From: an uncultured Collinsella sp.
GTDB lineage: Bacteria; Actinomycetota; Coriobacteriia; Coriobacteriales; Coriobacteriaceae
Length of the DNA stretch: 56,596 nt
Assembly (NCBI GenBank): GCA_934658705.1
Contig: CAKUHP010000008.1
Coordinates: 1 to 56,596, forward strand
Reading direction: 5' to 3'
Made by a program: the position numbers and the translations under genes. The stretch's first letter is position 1. Every line of letters begins with the position of its first letter. The notes beneath the pieces are model-generated. The model searched no databases. It was not told where the DNA came from and saw only the letters and a program-made list of their open reading frames with translations. Of this stretch, positions 16,529 through 23,545 are shown in pieces.

Positions 16529-17659
16529 ATGCGCACAGCAAACACGCACAGAAACATGGCACGCTGCGCTGCTACGGCAACCCTCGCTTGTGTTTTGGGC
16601 CTGGGCCTCACGGCTCCGGCCTACGCCGATACCGCATCCGATCTTGCCGCTGCCCGTACCAAACTCGAGCAGATCGGCACCCAAACCCAGCAGATCCACG
16701 AAGAGCTTGCTACGCAGACGCAGGCGCTCGACCAGACTGCCGGCGAGATTACGCAAAAGCAGCAGGAGATCGCCGAGGGTCAGGCCAAGCTTTCGACCTA
16801 CGTCGCTGGCGAGTATAAGACCGGTGGCATGAGTCTGCTGCAGGTTCTGACCGGCGTCGACGACCTGGGCGACATGCTCAACCGCCTGTTCTACTACGGC
16901 AAGGTCTCCGACAAGCAGGCCCAGACCATTCAGGAGGTCAAGGACCTCAAGCAGCAGCTCACCGATAAGCAGGCCGAGCAGGAGAAGAACGTCGCCGCTA
17001 CACAGAAGAAGGTCGACGAGCTTAACGCCCAGCAGGCTGAGGCACAGAGCGTCGTGAACTCCCTGGATTCGCAGCTGCAGGCAGAGCTTGCCGCCGAGGC
17101 CGAGGCAAACGCCGCGCTGCAGGCCGGCATCAATGCCAGCACCGCCGAGAAGGCCACGGTGAGCAACGACACCGCCGGTACGACCGAGAACACCAATCAG
17201 GGTGGCGGCGCGACCAACAACGGCGGTCAGACCAATAACAACCAGGGCGGCGGATCTACCCAGGCCACGCCGACCCAGCAGCCCTCGACGCCCGCTCCGG
17301 CTCCTGCGCCTTCCGCACCGAGCCAGTCCGTTGATGGTGGCTCCGTTGTTTCGCGCGCCTATAGCAAGCTCGGTTACGCTTACTCCTGGGGCGGCATTGG
17401 ACCGAACAGCTTTGACTGCTCCGGCTTTGTAAGCTACTGCCTCACCGGCCGTTATTGCCGTCTGGGCACCACCGGTACCTTTATGGGTTGGACCCGCGTT
17501 TCCGACCCGCAGCCCGGTGACGTTGTGGTCAACTCCTACCACACCGGTATCTACATCGGTAACGGCCAGATGATCCATGCTTCCGACTACAGCACGGGCG
17601 TTATCATCAGCTCCGTCGCCGCCGGCATGAACAACAACTACATTTTCGTTCGCTACTAA
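16529..17659 (+). CDS. Secreted NlpC/P60 peptidoglycan hydrolase with coiled coil
   Basis: A 376-residue exported protein. A signal peptide (hydrophobic ATLACVLGLGLTAPAYA) is probably cut after Ala33. Residues 36-205 are mostly coiled coil, and 206-268 a Gly/Asn/Gln/Thr/Pro-rich linker. The NlpC/P60 domain at about 271-376 has catalytic Cys297 in FDCSGFVSY and His338 in YHTGIYIGNG; His350 may be the third residue. The layout resembles RipA/PcsB-type endopeptidases that separate daughter cells. A GGAAG ribosome site precedes the start. A hairpin follows the stop, so the gene probably ends its own transcript. Confidence 0.9.
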   Translation: MRTANTHRNMARCAATATLACVLGLGLTAPAYADTASDLAAARTKLEQIGTQTQQIHEELATQTQALDQTAGEITQKQQEIAEGQAKLSTYVAGEYKTGGMSLLQVLTGVDDLGDMLNRLFYYGKVSDKQAQTIQEVKDLKQQLTDKQAEQEKNVAATQKKVDELNAQQAEAQSVVNSLDSQLQAELAAEAEANAALQAGINASTAEKATVSNDTAGTTENTNQGGGATNNGGQTNNNQGGGSTQATPTQQPSTPAPAPAPSAPSQSVDGGSVVSRAYSKLGYAYSWGGIGPNSFDCSGFVSYCLTGRYCRLGTTGTFMGWTRVSDPQPGDVVVNSYHTGIYIGNGQMIHASDYSTGVIISSVAAGMNNNYIFVRY

Positions 17660-17682
17660 GCTTTTATAACAGCGAACGGATG

Positions 17683-17722
17683 TGGACCTCGCAGCTTTCG
17701 GGCTGCGGGGTCCATTGCTTTG
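17683..17722 (+). terminator. Probable terminator of the NlpC/P60 gene
   Basis: A 13-bp stem TGGACCTCGCAGC (17683-17695) / GCTGCGGGGTCCA (17702-17714) with one G-T pair. Only a weak T-rich run (TTGCTTT) follows. Confidence 0.6.
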
Positions 17723-17750
17723 GATGCAGAATCATTTTTTGTAAGGCAAC

Positions 17751-17775
17751 CTATCTAGTTTTGAATACTAGATAG
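17751..17775. promoter_or_regulatory. Inverted-repeat operator candidate upstream of degV
   Basis: CTATCTAG (17751-17758) and CTAGATAG (17768-17775) are perfect 8-bp arms with a 9-base spacer. The stretch TATCTAGTTTTGAATAC (17752-17768) recurs with one difference at 19424-19440, in front of the neighbouring DUF1836 regulator gene. It lies just upstream of the degV -10 box. Confidence 0.7.
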
Positions 17776-17800
17776 ACGTCGCATCAGACGGCAAGATGGC

Positions 17801-17806
17801 TATAAT
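17801..17806 (+). promoter_or_regulatory. -10 box of degV
   Basis: An exact TATAAT, 29 bases before the degV ATG. No strong -35 is present, which would fit dependence on, or control by, the inverted repeat upstream. Confidence 0.55.
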
Positions 17807-17835
17807 TATTGAGGAACAACTAGAAAGGACCCTCT

Positions 17836-18702
17836 ATGAGCTGGGCGCTTATTTCTGATTCGAGCTGTAACCTCCGCGATTGGCAACCAACCGCACCTCA
17901 TACCACCTTTGCATTTGCACCCCTCAAGATCCGAGTTGGGGAGCGTGAGTTTGTCGATGATTTGTCACTCGATGTCCACGAGCTCAACTGTGCTGTCCAG
18001 GCAGAGACGAGCGCCTCATCGAGCGCTTGCCCGAGTGTGGGGGAGTGGGCAGAGCTTTTTAAGCTGGCCGATAAGACGATCTGCATGCCCATCTCCGAGG
18101 GCGTCTCGGGAAGCTACAATGCCGCGGCCACCGCACGTGACATGGTGCTTGCCGAGGAGTCCAATCGTCAGATTCATCTGGTCAACTCGCGCGCTGCGGG
18201 CGGTAAGATGGACTTGATTTTCTTGCTGTTCGATCGTTATCTTGCGAGTAACCCGGATGTCTCCTTTGAGGACGCCTGCGCCTATTTTGATACCCTTGAG
18301 CAAAACAGCAAGATCCTCTTTAGCCTGTGCAACTACCAGAACCTCGCGAAGGCCGGACGAATCCCCAAGGCTGCCGGCGTCATTGCCAACAAGCTCAATA
18401 TTCGCATTTTGGGAACGGCAAGCGAGGCGGGCGAGATCGAACTCGTTGGGCACACGCGCGGCGAAAAGAAAATGCTCAACAAGATTATGGACACCATGGA
18501 AGCCGAGGGCTTTACTGGTGGCGAGGTCATCATCGATCACGTTGAAAACGAAGCAGGCGCCCAGGCGCTGGCCGATCACATTGTCGAGCGCTGGCCCGGC
18601 TCTAAGACCGTCATCATGCCTTGTAACGGCCTAGACTCGTACTATGCCGAGATGCACGGTCTCATCATCGGCTACGGCATGGACGTGGCATCGGGCCGAT
18701 AA
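17836..18702 (+). CDS. DegV-family fatty-acid-binding protein
   Basis: A 288-residue DegV/FakB-type protein. The family binds a fatty acid, and in Firmicutes some members present it to the kinase FakA. N-terminal ISDSSCNL, the lipid-region motif MPISEGVSGSYNAA and the later LCNYQNLAKAGRI are visible. The family usually has R-rather than CN-type variants at that point, so fatty-acid specificity is open. AAAGGA lies upstream. The DUF1836 gene converges on it from the right and shares an operator-like motif with it, suggesting that the regulator controls degV. Confidence 0.88.
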   Translation: MSWALISDSSCNLRDWQPTAPHTTFAFAPLKIRVGEREFVDDLSLDVHELNCAVQAETSASSSACPSVGEWAELFKLADKTICMPISEGVSGSYNAAATARDMVLAEESNRQIHLVNSRAAGGKMDLIFLLFDRYLASNPDVSFEDACAYFDTLEQNSKILFSLCNYQNLAKAGRIPKAAGVIANKLNIRILGTASEAGEIELVGHTRGEKKMLNKIMDTMEAEGFTGGEVIIDHVENEAGAQALADHIVERWPGSKTVIMPCNGLDSYYAEMHGLIIGYGMDVASGR

Positions 18703-18723
18703 TGTCCAACTAGACAAACGCAC

Positions 18724-18760
18724 GGGCGGGATATGGGGCCAGTGGCTCTTTATCCCGCCC
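18724..18760. terminator. Possible bidirectional terminator between degV and the DUF1836 gene
   Basis: GGGCGGGATA (18724-18733) pairs exactly with TATCCCGCCC (18751-18760) around a 17-base loop, midway between two convergent genes. T tracts are poor on both sides, so efficiency is uncertain. Confidence 0.5.
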
Positions 18761-18774
18761 ATCTTATACCTCGG

Positions 18775-19386
18775 TTAGCTACTAAACCCGTTGAACTTGA
18801 GGTAGCTCATCAGATAGGCCTTTGAGACAAAGGATGAAACCGCACTGCGGACAAGCAGCGACTCGCGCGTGACCAGATGTGCGGTATCGGCCACGGGAGT
18901 CTGCTCGACGGAAAACGCCGCACGAATCGATGCCTCGAGCTGATCGACGACATAATCGAAAGCGGTCGGGGCGTCGTAGCTCAGACGCTGGATATTAAAG
19001 AGCGCCTGGACGGCGGCAATGGGCAACACCTGCTTAAAAATGCAGATGGCAATCAAGCGTGCAATCTGCTCGCGACCATATTGCTTTTTAACGGGAGCCG
19101 GAACCAGGCCGACCTTAACATAGTTATTGATCATCGAAGGCGTAATAACAGGCTGCTCAACACAAATGGAAAGCGGCTCCATCCATAGCGAGACATATTC
19201 AATAACCTGATCGCGATAGAGCGTCACGTTCGGCAGCTGATCATAGCGCGCAAGACTGAGCGCATTGAGCTTGCGAACGATATCGGATTGGATAAATGCA
19301 TCAGGCAGCACCGTAGGCTGAATATCTTCCGGCTTAATGCTGACCGATGTATCGGACATCGGGATGACATGTTTAACGTGGTTCAT
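18775..19386 (-). CDS. DUF1836 (YkrK-like) helix-turn-helix regulator
   Basis: A 203-residue protein whose centre (ITPSMINNYVKVGLVPAPVK, then YGREQIARLIAICIFKQVL) is the MerR-like DNA-binding core of DUF1836. The family is common in Firmicutes and Coriobacteriia; most members are uncharacterised. GGAGG six bases before the ATG at 19386 fixes the start. Its own promoter region carries the motif TATCTAGTTTTGCATAC, also found before degV, which suggests autoregulation plus control of degV. Confidence 0.85.
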   Translation of the reverse strand: MNHVKHVIPMSDTSVSIKPEDIQPTVLPDAFIQSDIVRKLNALSLARYDQLPNVTLYRDQVIEYVSLWMEPLSICVEQPVITPSMINNYVKVGLVPAPVKKQYGREQIARLIAICIFKQVLPIAAVQALFNIQRLSYDAPTAFDYVVDQLEASIRAAFSVEQTPVADTAHLVTRESLLVRSAVSSFVSKAYLMSYLKFNGFSS

Positions 19387-19417
19387 TTGGGCCTCCGTTC
19401 ATATTCTATATTGTATT

Positions 19418-19440
19418 CTAGATTATCTAGTTTTGCATAC
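19418..19440. promoter_or_regulatory. Operator candidate of the DUF1836 gene
   Basis: CTAGAT-T-ATCTAG (19418-19430) is a perfect 6+1+6 palindrome that runs into TATCTAGTTTTGCATAC (19424-19440), the motif shared with the degV promoter. On the minus strand a TACAAT -10 candidate (19411-19416) lies directly downstream, so a protein bound here would block transcription of the regulator gene. Confidence 0.65.
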
Positions 19441-19458
19441 CACTTCAGCCTGCATGCT

Positions 19459-19504
19459 AAAAGCAATGGGACGAGCCAGCGTGTAAATCCACTGGCCCGT
19501 CCCA
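19459..19504 (-). terminator. Terminator of trxB
   Basis: On the minus strand TGGGACG-GGCCAG pairs with CTGGC-CGTCCCA (one mismatch) over 19467-19504 and is followed by TTGCTTTT. It lies 45 bases beyond the trxB stop. Confidence 0.75.
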
Positions 19505-19549
19505 TATAGTTAAAAAGATAACAACCTTACATAAGATATATTATCGTAC

Positions 19550-20488
19550 TTATCCGCGCAGAAAGGCGTAAGCAGCGGTTGCCGCTATGGCTCCGTCGGA
19601 AACAGCTGTCACAACTTGACGTAAACGCTTGGAGCGGATGTCGCCAGCTGCAAACAAGCCGGGTGTACGGGTGGCCATCGACTCATCAGTCACGATGCCG
19701 CCATCGGGTGCCAGATCGACCAGATGCTCGACAAGCTCGGCATGAGGCTGCGTACCGGTAAAGACAAAGATGCCAAACGAGCCGGGATCAAAGGACTCAG
19801 CATACGTTTTGTCAGTCGCATTGTCCTTAAAGGTGATTGTCGTGGGCATGGTCCCGCCAGAAAGCTCGACAATACTAGTTTGGTACCTAACTGAAATATT
19901 GTCCTTTGCAAGAACCTTTTGAACGACGCCCTCAGGTGCGCGAAACCGATCGCGGCGCAAAACGATAGTCACGCTGCTGGCAATATCGGACAGAAACAGC
20001 GCCTCCTCGCAAGCCGAATTGCCGCCACCGATCACAAATACCTGCTTGCCGCGGAAGAACATGCCGTCGCACGTTGCGCAATACGAAACGCCACGACCTC
20101 GATACGTGTCCTCGCCGACAAAGCCAGCCGGACGCGGTGTGGCACCCATGCAGGCAATGACGCTTCGAGCGGTCGTATCACCCATGTCGTGGTGAACGGT
20201 AAACAAAGCATCGTCGACGTCGTAATCGATGCCCGTTACCATGCTCCATGCAACCTGGGCGCCAAGACCTTCTGCATGCTGCTGAAAACGCTCACCAAGC
20301 TCGGCACCGCTCAGCAGCGGAATACCCGGGTAATTCTCGATCTCGTTGGTCGTGGCGATTTGTCCACCAGACATGCCCTGCTCAAAGACCGTAGTCGTAA
20401 GGTAGGCGCGGGCGGCATAAATAGCGGCCGAATATCCTGCAGGACCGCCGCCGATAATGGCAATATCGATAGGATGTTCAAGAGCCAT
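19550..20488 (-). CDS. trxB: Thioredoxin reductase
   Basis: FAD flavoenzyme that passes electrons from NADPH to thioredoxin. The FAD site is IGGGPAGYSAAIYAAR, the redox pair is in YCATCDGMFF, the NADPH site is GGGNSACEEA, and the C-terminal FAD block is GLFAAGDIRSKRLRQ. The start at 20488 (MALEHPID) has AGAGGA six bases upstream; the longer frame to 20536 lacks this. Length is 312 residues. It has its own terminator. Confidence 0.95.
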   Translation of the reverse strand: MALEHPIDIAIIGGGPAGYSAAIYAARAYLTTTVFEQGMSGGQIATTNEIENYPGIPLLSGAELGERFQQHAEGLGAQVAWSMVTGIDYDVDDALFTVHHDMGDTTARSVIACMGATPRPAGFVGEDTYRGRGVSYCATCDGMFFRGKQVFVIGGGNSACEEALFLSDIASSVTIVLRRDRFRAPEGVVQKVLAKDNISVRYQTSIVELSGGTMPTTITFKDNATDKTYAESFDPGSFGIFVFTGTQPHAELVEHLVDLAPDGGIVTDESMATRTPGLFAAGDIRSKRLRQVVTAVSDGAIAATAAYAFLRG

Positions 20489-20636
20489 TACGCATCCTCT
20501 CGTCGAAGCGAAAACGTTCTTTGCCCTCATACCCAAATTTGAGCAAACATGACACCGCGCCCTACCCTATTACGGAGCGATTATGTTCTATAAACGCCTC
20601 CAACGAACGATGCCGTGGCCAGACAGCTGAATCGCG

Positions 20637-21080
20637 CTAAGCTACACCGCTGGAACCAAAACCGCCGGCTCCACGATCGGTTTCGTCGAGCTCATCCACT
20701 TCGACAAGCTGAACGGTAGGAACTTCTTGGATGACCAGCTGGGCAATGCGATCGCCCTTATTGATGACAATGATATTCGTAGGGTCGAGATTGATAAGAA
20801 TGACCTTGAGCTCTCCGCGGTAGTGGGCGTCGATGAGACCCGGCGTGTTGACTATAGATAAGCCCTGCTTGATAGCCAGGCCGCTACGGGGCTGGACAAA
20901 GCCGGCATAGCCATCGGGCAGAGCAATCGCCAGGCCCGTGGAAACCAAGCGGCGCTCAAAGGGCTTAAGCACGCAGTCTTCATTGGCACGCAGGTCAAGG
21001 CCGGCATCCGTGGAATGTGCGTAATGCGGGATCTCGACTGTGGGATCGAGACGCTTAATGGTCACGGTAATGTTGGACAT
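20637..21080 (-). CDS. dut: Deoxyuridine 5'-triphosphate nucleotidohydrolase
   Basis: Trimeric dUTPase that keeps uracil out of DNA and supplies dUMP. All five motifs are recognisable: [37 protein letters not shown] and the C-terminal [10 protein letters not shown]. Length is 147 residues. AAGGTGA four bases before the ATG overlaps the nrdR stop, so dut is coupled to nrdR: two functions tied to dNTP balance. Confidence 0.96.
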   Translation of the reverse strand: MSNITVTIKRLDPTVEIPHYAHSTDAGLDLRANEDCVLKPFERRLVSTGLAIALPDGYAGFVQPRSGLAIKQGLSIVNTPGLIDAHYRGELKVILINLDPTNIIVINKGDRIAQLVIQEVPTVQLVEVDELDETDRGAGGFGSSGVA

Positions 21081-21084
21081 GAAA

Positions 21085-21528
21085 TCACCTTAGCTTGTCG
21101 AGCTCTTGCAGAAACTCATCGACATCTTTAAAGTCACGGTAGACCGAGGCAAAGCGAATATAGGCCACCTTGTCCACCTTTGCGAGGCGCTTTAGCACCA
21201 TATCGCCCAGCTCATGCGAGGTCACCGCCGTCAGGGTACGCGAGCGAAGCTCGACCTCGATATCGTCAATGATCTCATTGAGCTTTTTAGTGTCGATATC
21301 GCGCTTGATGGTGGCGCGCATCAGACCAACCAGCAACTTATTGCGATCGAAGCGCTGCTTGGAACCATCGGACTTAATAACCTCAATCGGGTCTTCGCAA
21401 CGCTCGAAGGTCGTGAATCGATAGTTGCACGAACAGCATTCGCGACGGCGCTTAATCGTATTGTTTGATTCCTGCATACGGGAATCGACAACGCGGGTGT
21501 GCGCCTTGCCGCATTTAGGACAGCGCAT
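21085..21528 (-). CDS. nrdR: Transcriptional repressor NrdR
   Basis: Zinc-ribbon and ATP-cone repressor of ribonucleotide reductase genes. The zinc ribbon reads [17 protein letters not shown] with a second pair in [13 protein letters not shown]; the ATP cone begins [20 protein letters not shown]. Length is 147 residues. AAAGGAGG stands directly before the ATG. The start codon and half of the ribosome site lie in one arm of a perfect 12-bp inverted repeat, which could regulate translation. Confidence 0.95.
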   Translation of the reverse strand: MRCPKCGKAHTRVVDSRMQESNNTIKRRRECCSCNYRFTTFERCEDPIEVIKSDGSKQRFDRNKLLVGLMRATIKRDIDTKKLNEIIDDIEVELRSRTLTAVTSHELGDMVLKRLAKVDKVAYIRFASVYRDFKDVDEFLQELDKLR

Positions 21529-21566
21529 GGTACCTCCTTTTAAACGATAACAAGGGTACCATGCGC
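21523..21566 (-). promoter_or_regulatory. Inverted repeat covering the nrdR start codon
   Basis: GCGCATGGTACC (21523-21534) and GGTACCATGCGC (21555-21566) are exact reverse complements. In the nrdR mRNA the downstream arm contains the AUG and the last two G of AAAGGAGG. The 20-base loop holds the rest of the ribosome site. If transcription starts upstream of 21566 the start would be sequestered. Alternatively it is a DNA operator. Confidence 0.65.
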
Positions 21567-21579
21567 CGCGCGGTAATGA

Positions 21580-22029
21580 TTACGAACGGACAGGAACTTT
21601 AAGATGCGCACCGACATCGAGCGAACCATGCTCCAGGTGATTGACGCTGCGGATCATATCGGAGGTCTCCTGCGTGGAAAGACCATCGACCGGATGCTCC
21701 TCGGCAAGGGACCACAGGGAATCGCCCGCATGCACGCGCACCGTCTCGTACGTGACATTGGCTACGGAATCCGCATAGGCGGCATGACGTGCAGTAAATA
21801 CCGTCGTTGCAAGCACAAAGAACAACGTGAACGCGACGGCGATCGCAACGACCGTCGAGGCCTTCAGGGCAGCAGGAGACGAAGTCACAGCCGCATGCTG
21901 AGTGCGATTGGGCTTGGGCGCAACGGGCTGAAAACCGGAGCGACCACCTTTGACGACCGTGAAGGCGGGTGCGGCGGGCGCCTCGAGCTTAAGGGCGAGG
22001 TTTCCCTGGACCATATCGGCTGCATTCAT
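21580..22029 (-). CDS. Membrane-anchored LysM protein, YneA/Rv2719c-type SOS cell-division inhibitor candidate
   Basis: A 149-residue protein: a cytoplasmic stretch (1-55), one membrane segment (about 58-80, TVVAIAVAFTLFFVLATTVF) and an extracytoplasmic LysM domain (94-146, VRVHAGDSLWSLAEEH to LKVPV). A small TM-LysM protein divergent from lexA is the typical setting of YneA in Bacillus and Rv2719c in mycobacteria, which block division during the SOS response. The promoter has TTGACA and GATAAT with an SOS box in the spacer. The start at 22029 has GGAGAA upstream. Function is inferred from architecture and context. Confidence 0.82.
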   Translation of the reverse strand: MNAADMVQGNLALKLEAPAAPAFTVVKGGRSGFQPVAPKPNRTQHAAVTSSPAALKASTVVAIAVAFTLFFVLATTVFTARHAAYADSVANVTYETVRVHAGDSLWSLAEEHPVDGLSTQETSDMIRSVNHLEHGSLDVGAHLKVPVRS

Positions 22030-22100
22030 CTTTGTTCTCCTCTCGCGTGTTTTGACGAGAACTGTTTTATCAAGCCGCACGGACAAAAAAGTCTGGCGCG

Positions 22101-22114
22101 GGAACGAGTGTTCG
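22101..22114. promoter_or_regulatory. SOS box 1 (LexA site)
   Basis: GGAACGAGTGTTCG matches the Gram-positive LexA consensus CGAAC-N4-GTTCG except the first base. Its centre is exactly 28 bp from that of SOS box 2. Confidence 0.75.
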
Positions 22115-22120
22115 GTTATT

Positions 22121-22148
22121 ATTATCTTCGAACAGTTGTTCCTGTCAA
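22121..22148 (-). promoter_or_regulatory. Promoter of the LysM gene
   Basis: On the minus strand TTGACA (22143-22148), a 16-base spacer and GATAAT (22121-22126). The spacer is almost filled by SOS box 2, so LexA binding would exclude RNA polymerase. Confidence 0.8.
22129..22142. promoter_or_regulatory. SOS box 2 (LexA site)
   Basis: CGAACAGTTGTTCC has both half sites of CGAAC-N4-GTTCG except the last base. It lies inside the -35/-10 spacer of the LysM gene. Confidence 0.88.
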
Positions 22149-22156
22149 GCAAAAAC

Positions 22157-22170
22157 CGAACATTTGTTTG
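22157..22170. promoter_or_regulatory. SOS box 3 (LexA site)
   Basis: CGAACATTTGTTTG is a near match to CGAAC-N4-GTTCG with one change in the right half. It lies 24 bases before the lexA start and again 28 bp (centre to centre) from box 2. Confidence 0.82.
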
Positions 22171-22193
22171 GCAAAGGAAGAGAGGATCCCCTG

Positions 22194-22841
22194 ATGGCTC
22201 GCAAAATTACCAAGCGTCAGCAGCAGATTTACGACTTCATCAAGGAATACCAGCAGGAGAAGGGCTATCCACCGAGCGTGCGCGAAATGGCATCAGCTGT
22301 GGGCCTGTCCTCCCCTAGCACCGTCCACGCTCATCTTTCCGCCCTCGAGGCGCGTGGTCTGCTCAAGCGCGACGCCACCAAACCACGTGCCCTAGAACTT
22401 TTTGACGAGGACGGCTCCTCCGTCTCCATCTCAAGCAAGCCAGAGGAGCCCGCTGCTCCTCGCGGTGCCGTATCGCTCCCGCTTGTCGGGCGCGTCGCTG
22501 CCGGGATACCCATCTTGGCCGAGCAAAACATCGAGGACACGTTCACCGTACCGACCGAGATCGCCACGGATCAGGGTTCATTCATTCTTGAGGTGCATGG
22601 GAACTCGATGATCAACGTTGGCATCTACAACGGCGACTACATCATCGTGCGCGAGCAGAAGAGCGCCATGAACGGCGAGATCGTCGTTGCCATGATCGAT
22701 GGCGCCGCAACCGTCAAGACCTTCTACAAGGAGCAGGGCCGCGTTCGCCTGCAGCCCGAGAACGACACCATGGAGCCCATCTACGCCACCAATCCGGTCA
22801 TTCTGGGCAAGGTCGTGGCCTTGATGCGCCGGTTCTCGTAA
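22194..22841 (+). CDS. lexA: LexA repressor
   Basis: Master repressor of the SOS response; cleaves itself when activated by RecA filaments. The N-terminal winged helix (RQQQIYDFIKEY, GLSSPSTVHAHLSALEARGL) is followed by a peptidase domain with the scissile Ala103-Gly104 in VGRVAAGIP, Ser138 in VHGNSMI and Lys175 in ATVKTFYK. Length is 215 residues from ATG 22194, which has GAGAGGA upstream; the ATG at 22164 lies inside SOS box 3. Three SOS boxes upstream indicate autoregulation. The stop overlaps the next start as TAATG. Confidence 0.97.
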   Translation: MARKITKRQQQIYDFIKEYQQEKGYPPSVREMASAVGLSSPSTVHAHLSALEARGLLKRDATKPRALELFDEDGSSVSISSKPEEPAAPRGAVSLPLVGRVAAGIPILAEQNIEDTFTVPTEIATDQGSFILEVHGNSMINVGIYNGDYIIVREQKSAMNGEIVVAMIDGAATVKTFYKEQGRVRLQPENDTMEPIYATNPVILGKVVALMRRFS

Positions 22842-23545
22842 TGCAGCAGCGCATCACCATCTTTGATACCGTTCGCGGGTTTACGATGCTGTCGATGGCA
22901 GGCTTTCATGCCTGCTATGATCTGGCCTACCTCTATGGCTGGGACATGCCGTGGTTTACCCAAACTATTTTTCAGGATATCTGGCGCGCCAGTATCAGCT
23001 GGGTCTTTTTGTTCATCGCTGGCTGGATGTGCACGCTTTCGCGCAGCAACGTTAAACGCGCACTCAAATATGCAGCGGCTGCCTTAGTTGTATGGATTGC
23101 GACGACACTCGTATCGGTAGACGATTCGGTGAACTTTGGCATCATTTATTGCATGGCGGCATGTACCGCCGTCGTAGCGCTTGCGCGCCCGGTACTGCAA
23201 AAGGTGCCGGGCGCATGGGGCATTGCAGTCTGCCTTGTCCTCTTTGCGCTAACCTGGGGCATCCCAAAAGCGGTCTATCCACTCCCCTACCTGGCCTGGT
23301 TGGGATTTCCAAGCTCCGGCTTTGTCTCGGGAGATTACTATCCGCTCGTGCCCTTTATTTTTATGTATCTCGCCGGCTTCTTTGCCGCCCAAACAACCGC
23401 GGCCTCAAAGCGCAAAGCCCCAGCCTGGGCATACGCCAACCCCGTCCCCGCACTCGCAAGCCTGGGACGCCATGCATTGCCATTTTACCTGTTCCATCAG
23501 CCCGTCATCTTGGGAGCACTGGAACTCATTTACTCCGTGCGATAG
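22841..23545 (+). CDS. DUF1624 (HGSNAT-like) integral membrane protein
   Basis: A 234-residue multi-pass membrane protein. The N-terminal RGFTMLSMAGFHACYDL and following hydrophobic helices fit the DUF1624/heparan-alpha-glucosaminide acetyltransferase-like family, whose bacterial roles are mostly unknown. The start codon overlaps the lexA stop (TAATG), so translation is coupled to lexA and expression should rise with the SOS response. The 3' end overlaps hflX tail to tail by 16 bases, and no terminator is visible between them. Confidence 0.82.
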   Translation: MQQRITIFDTVRGFTMLSMAGFHACYDLAYLYGWDMPWFTQTIFQDIWRASISWVFLFIAGWMCTLSRSNVKRALKYAAAALVVWIATTLVSVDDSVNFGIIYCMAACTAVVALARPVLQKVPGAWGIAVCLVLFALTWGIPKAVYPLPYLAWLGFPSSGFVSGDYYPLVPFIFMYLAGFFAAQTTAASKRKAPAWAYANPVPALASLGRHALPFYLFHQPVILGALELIYSVR

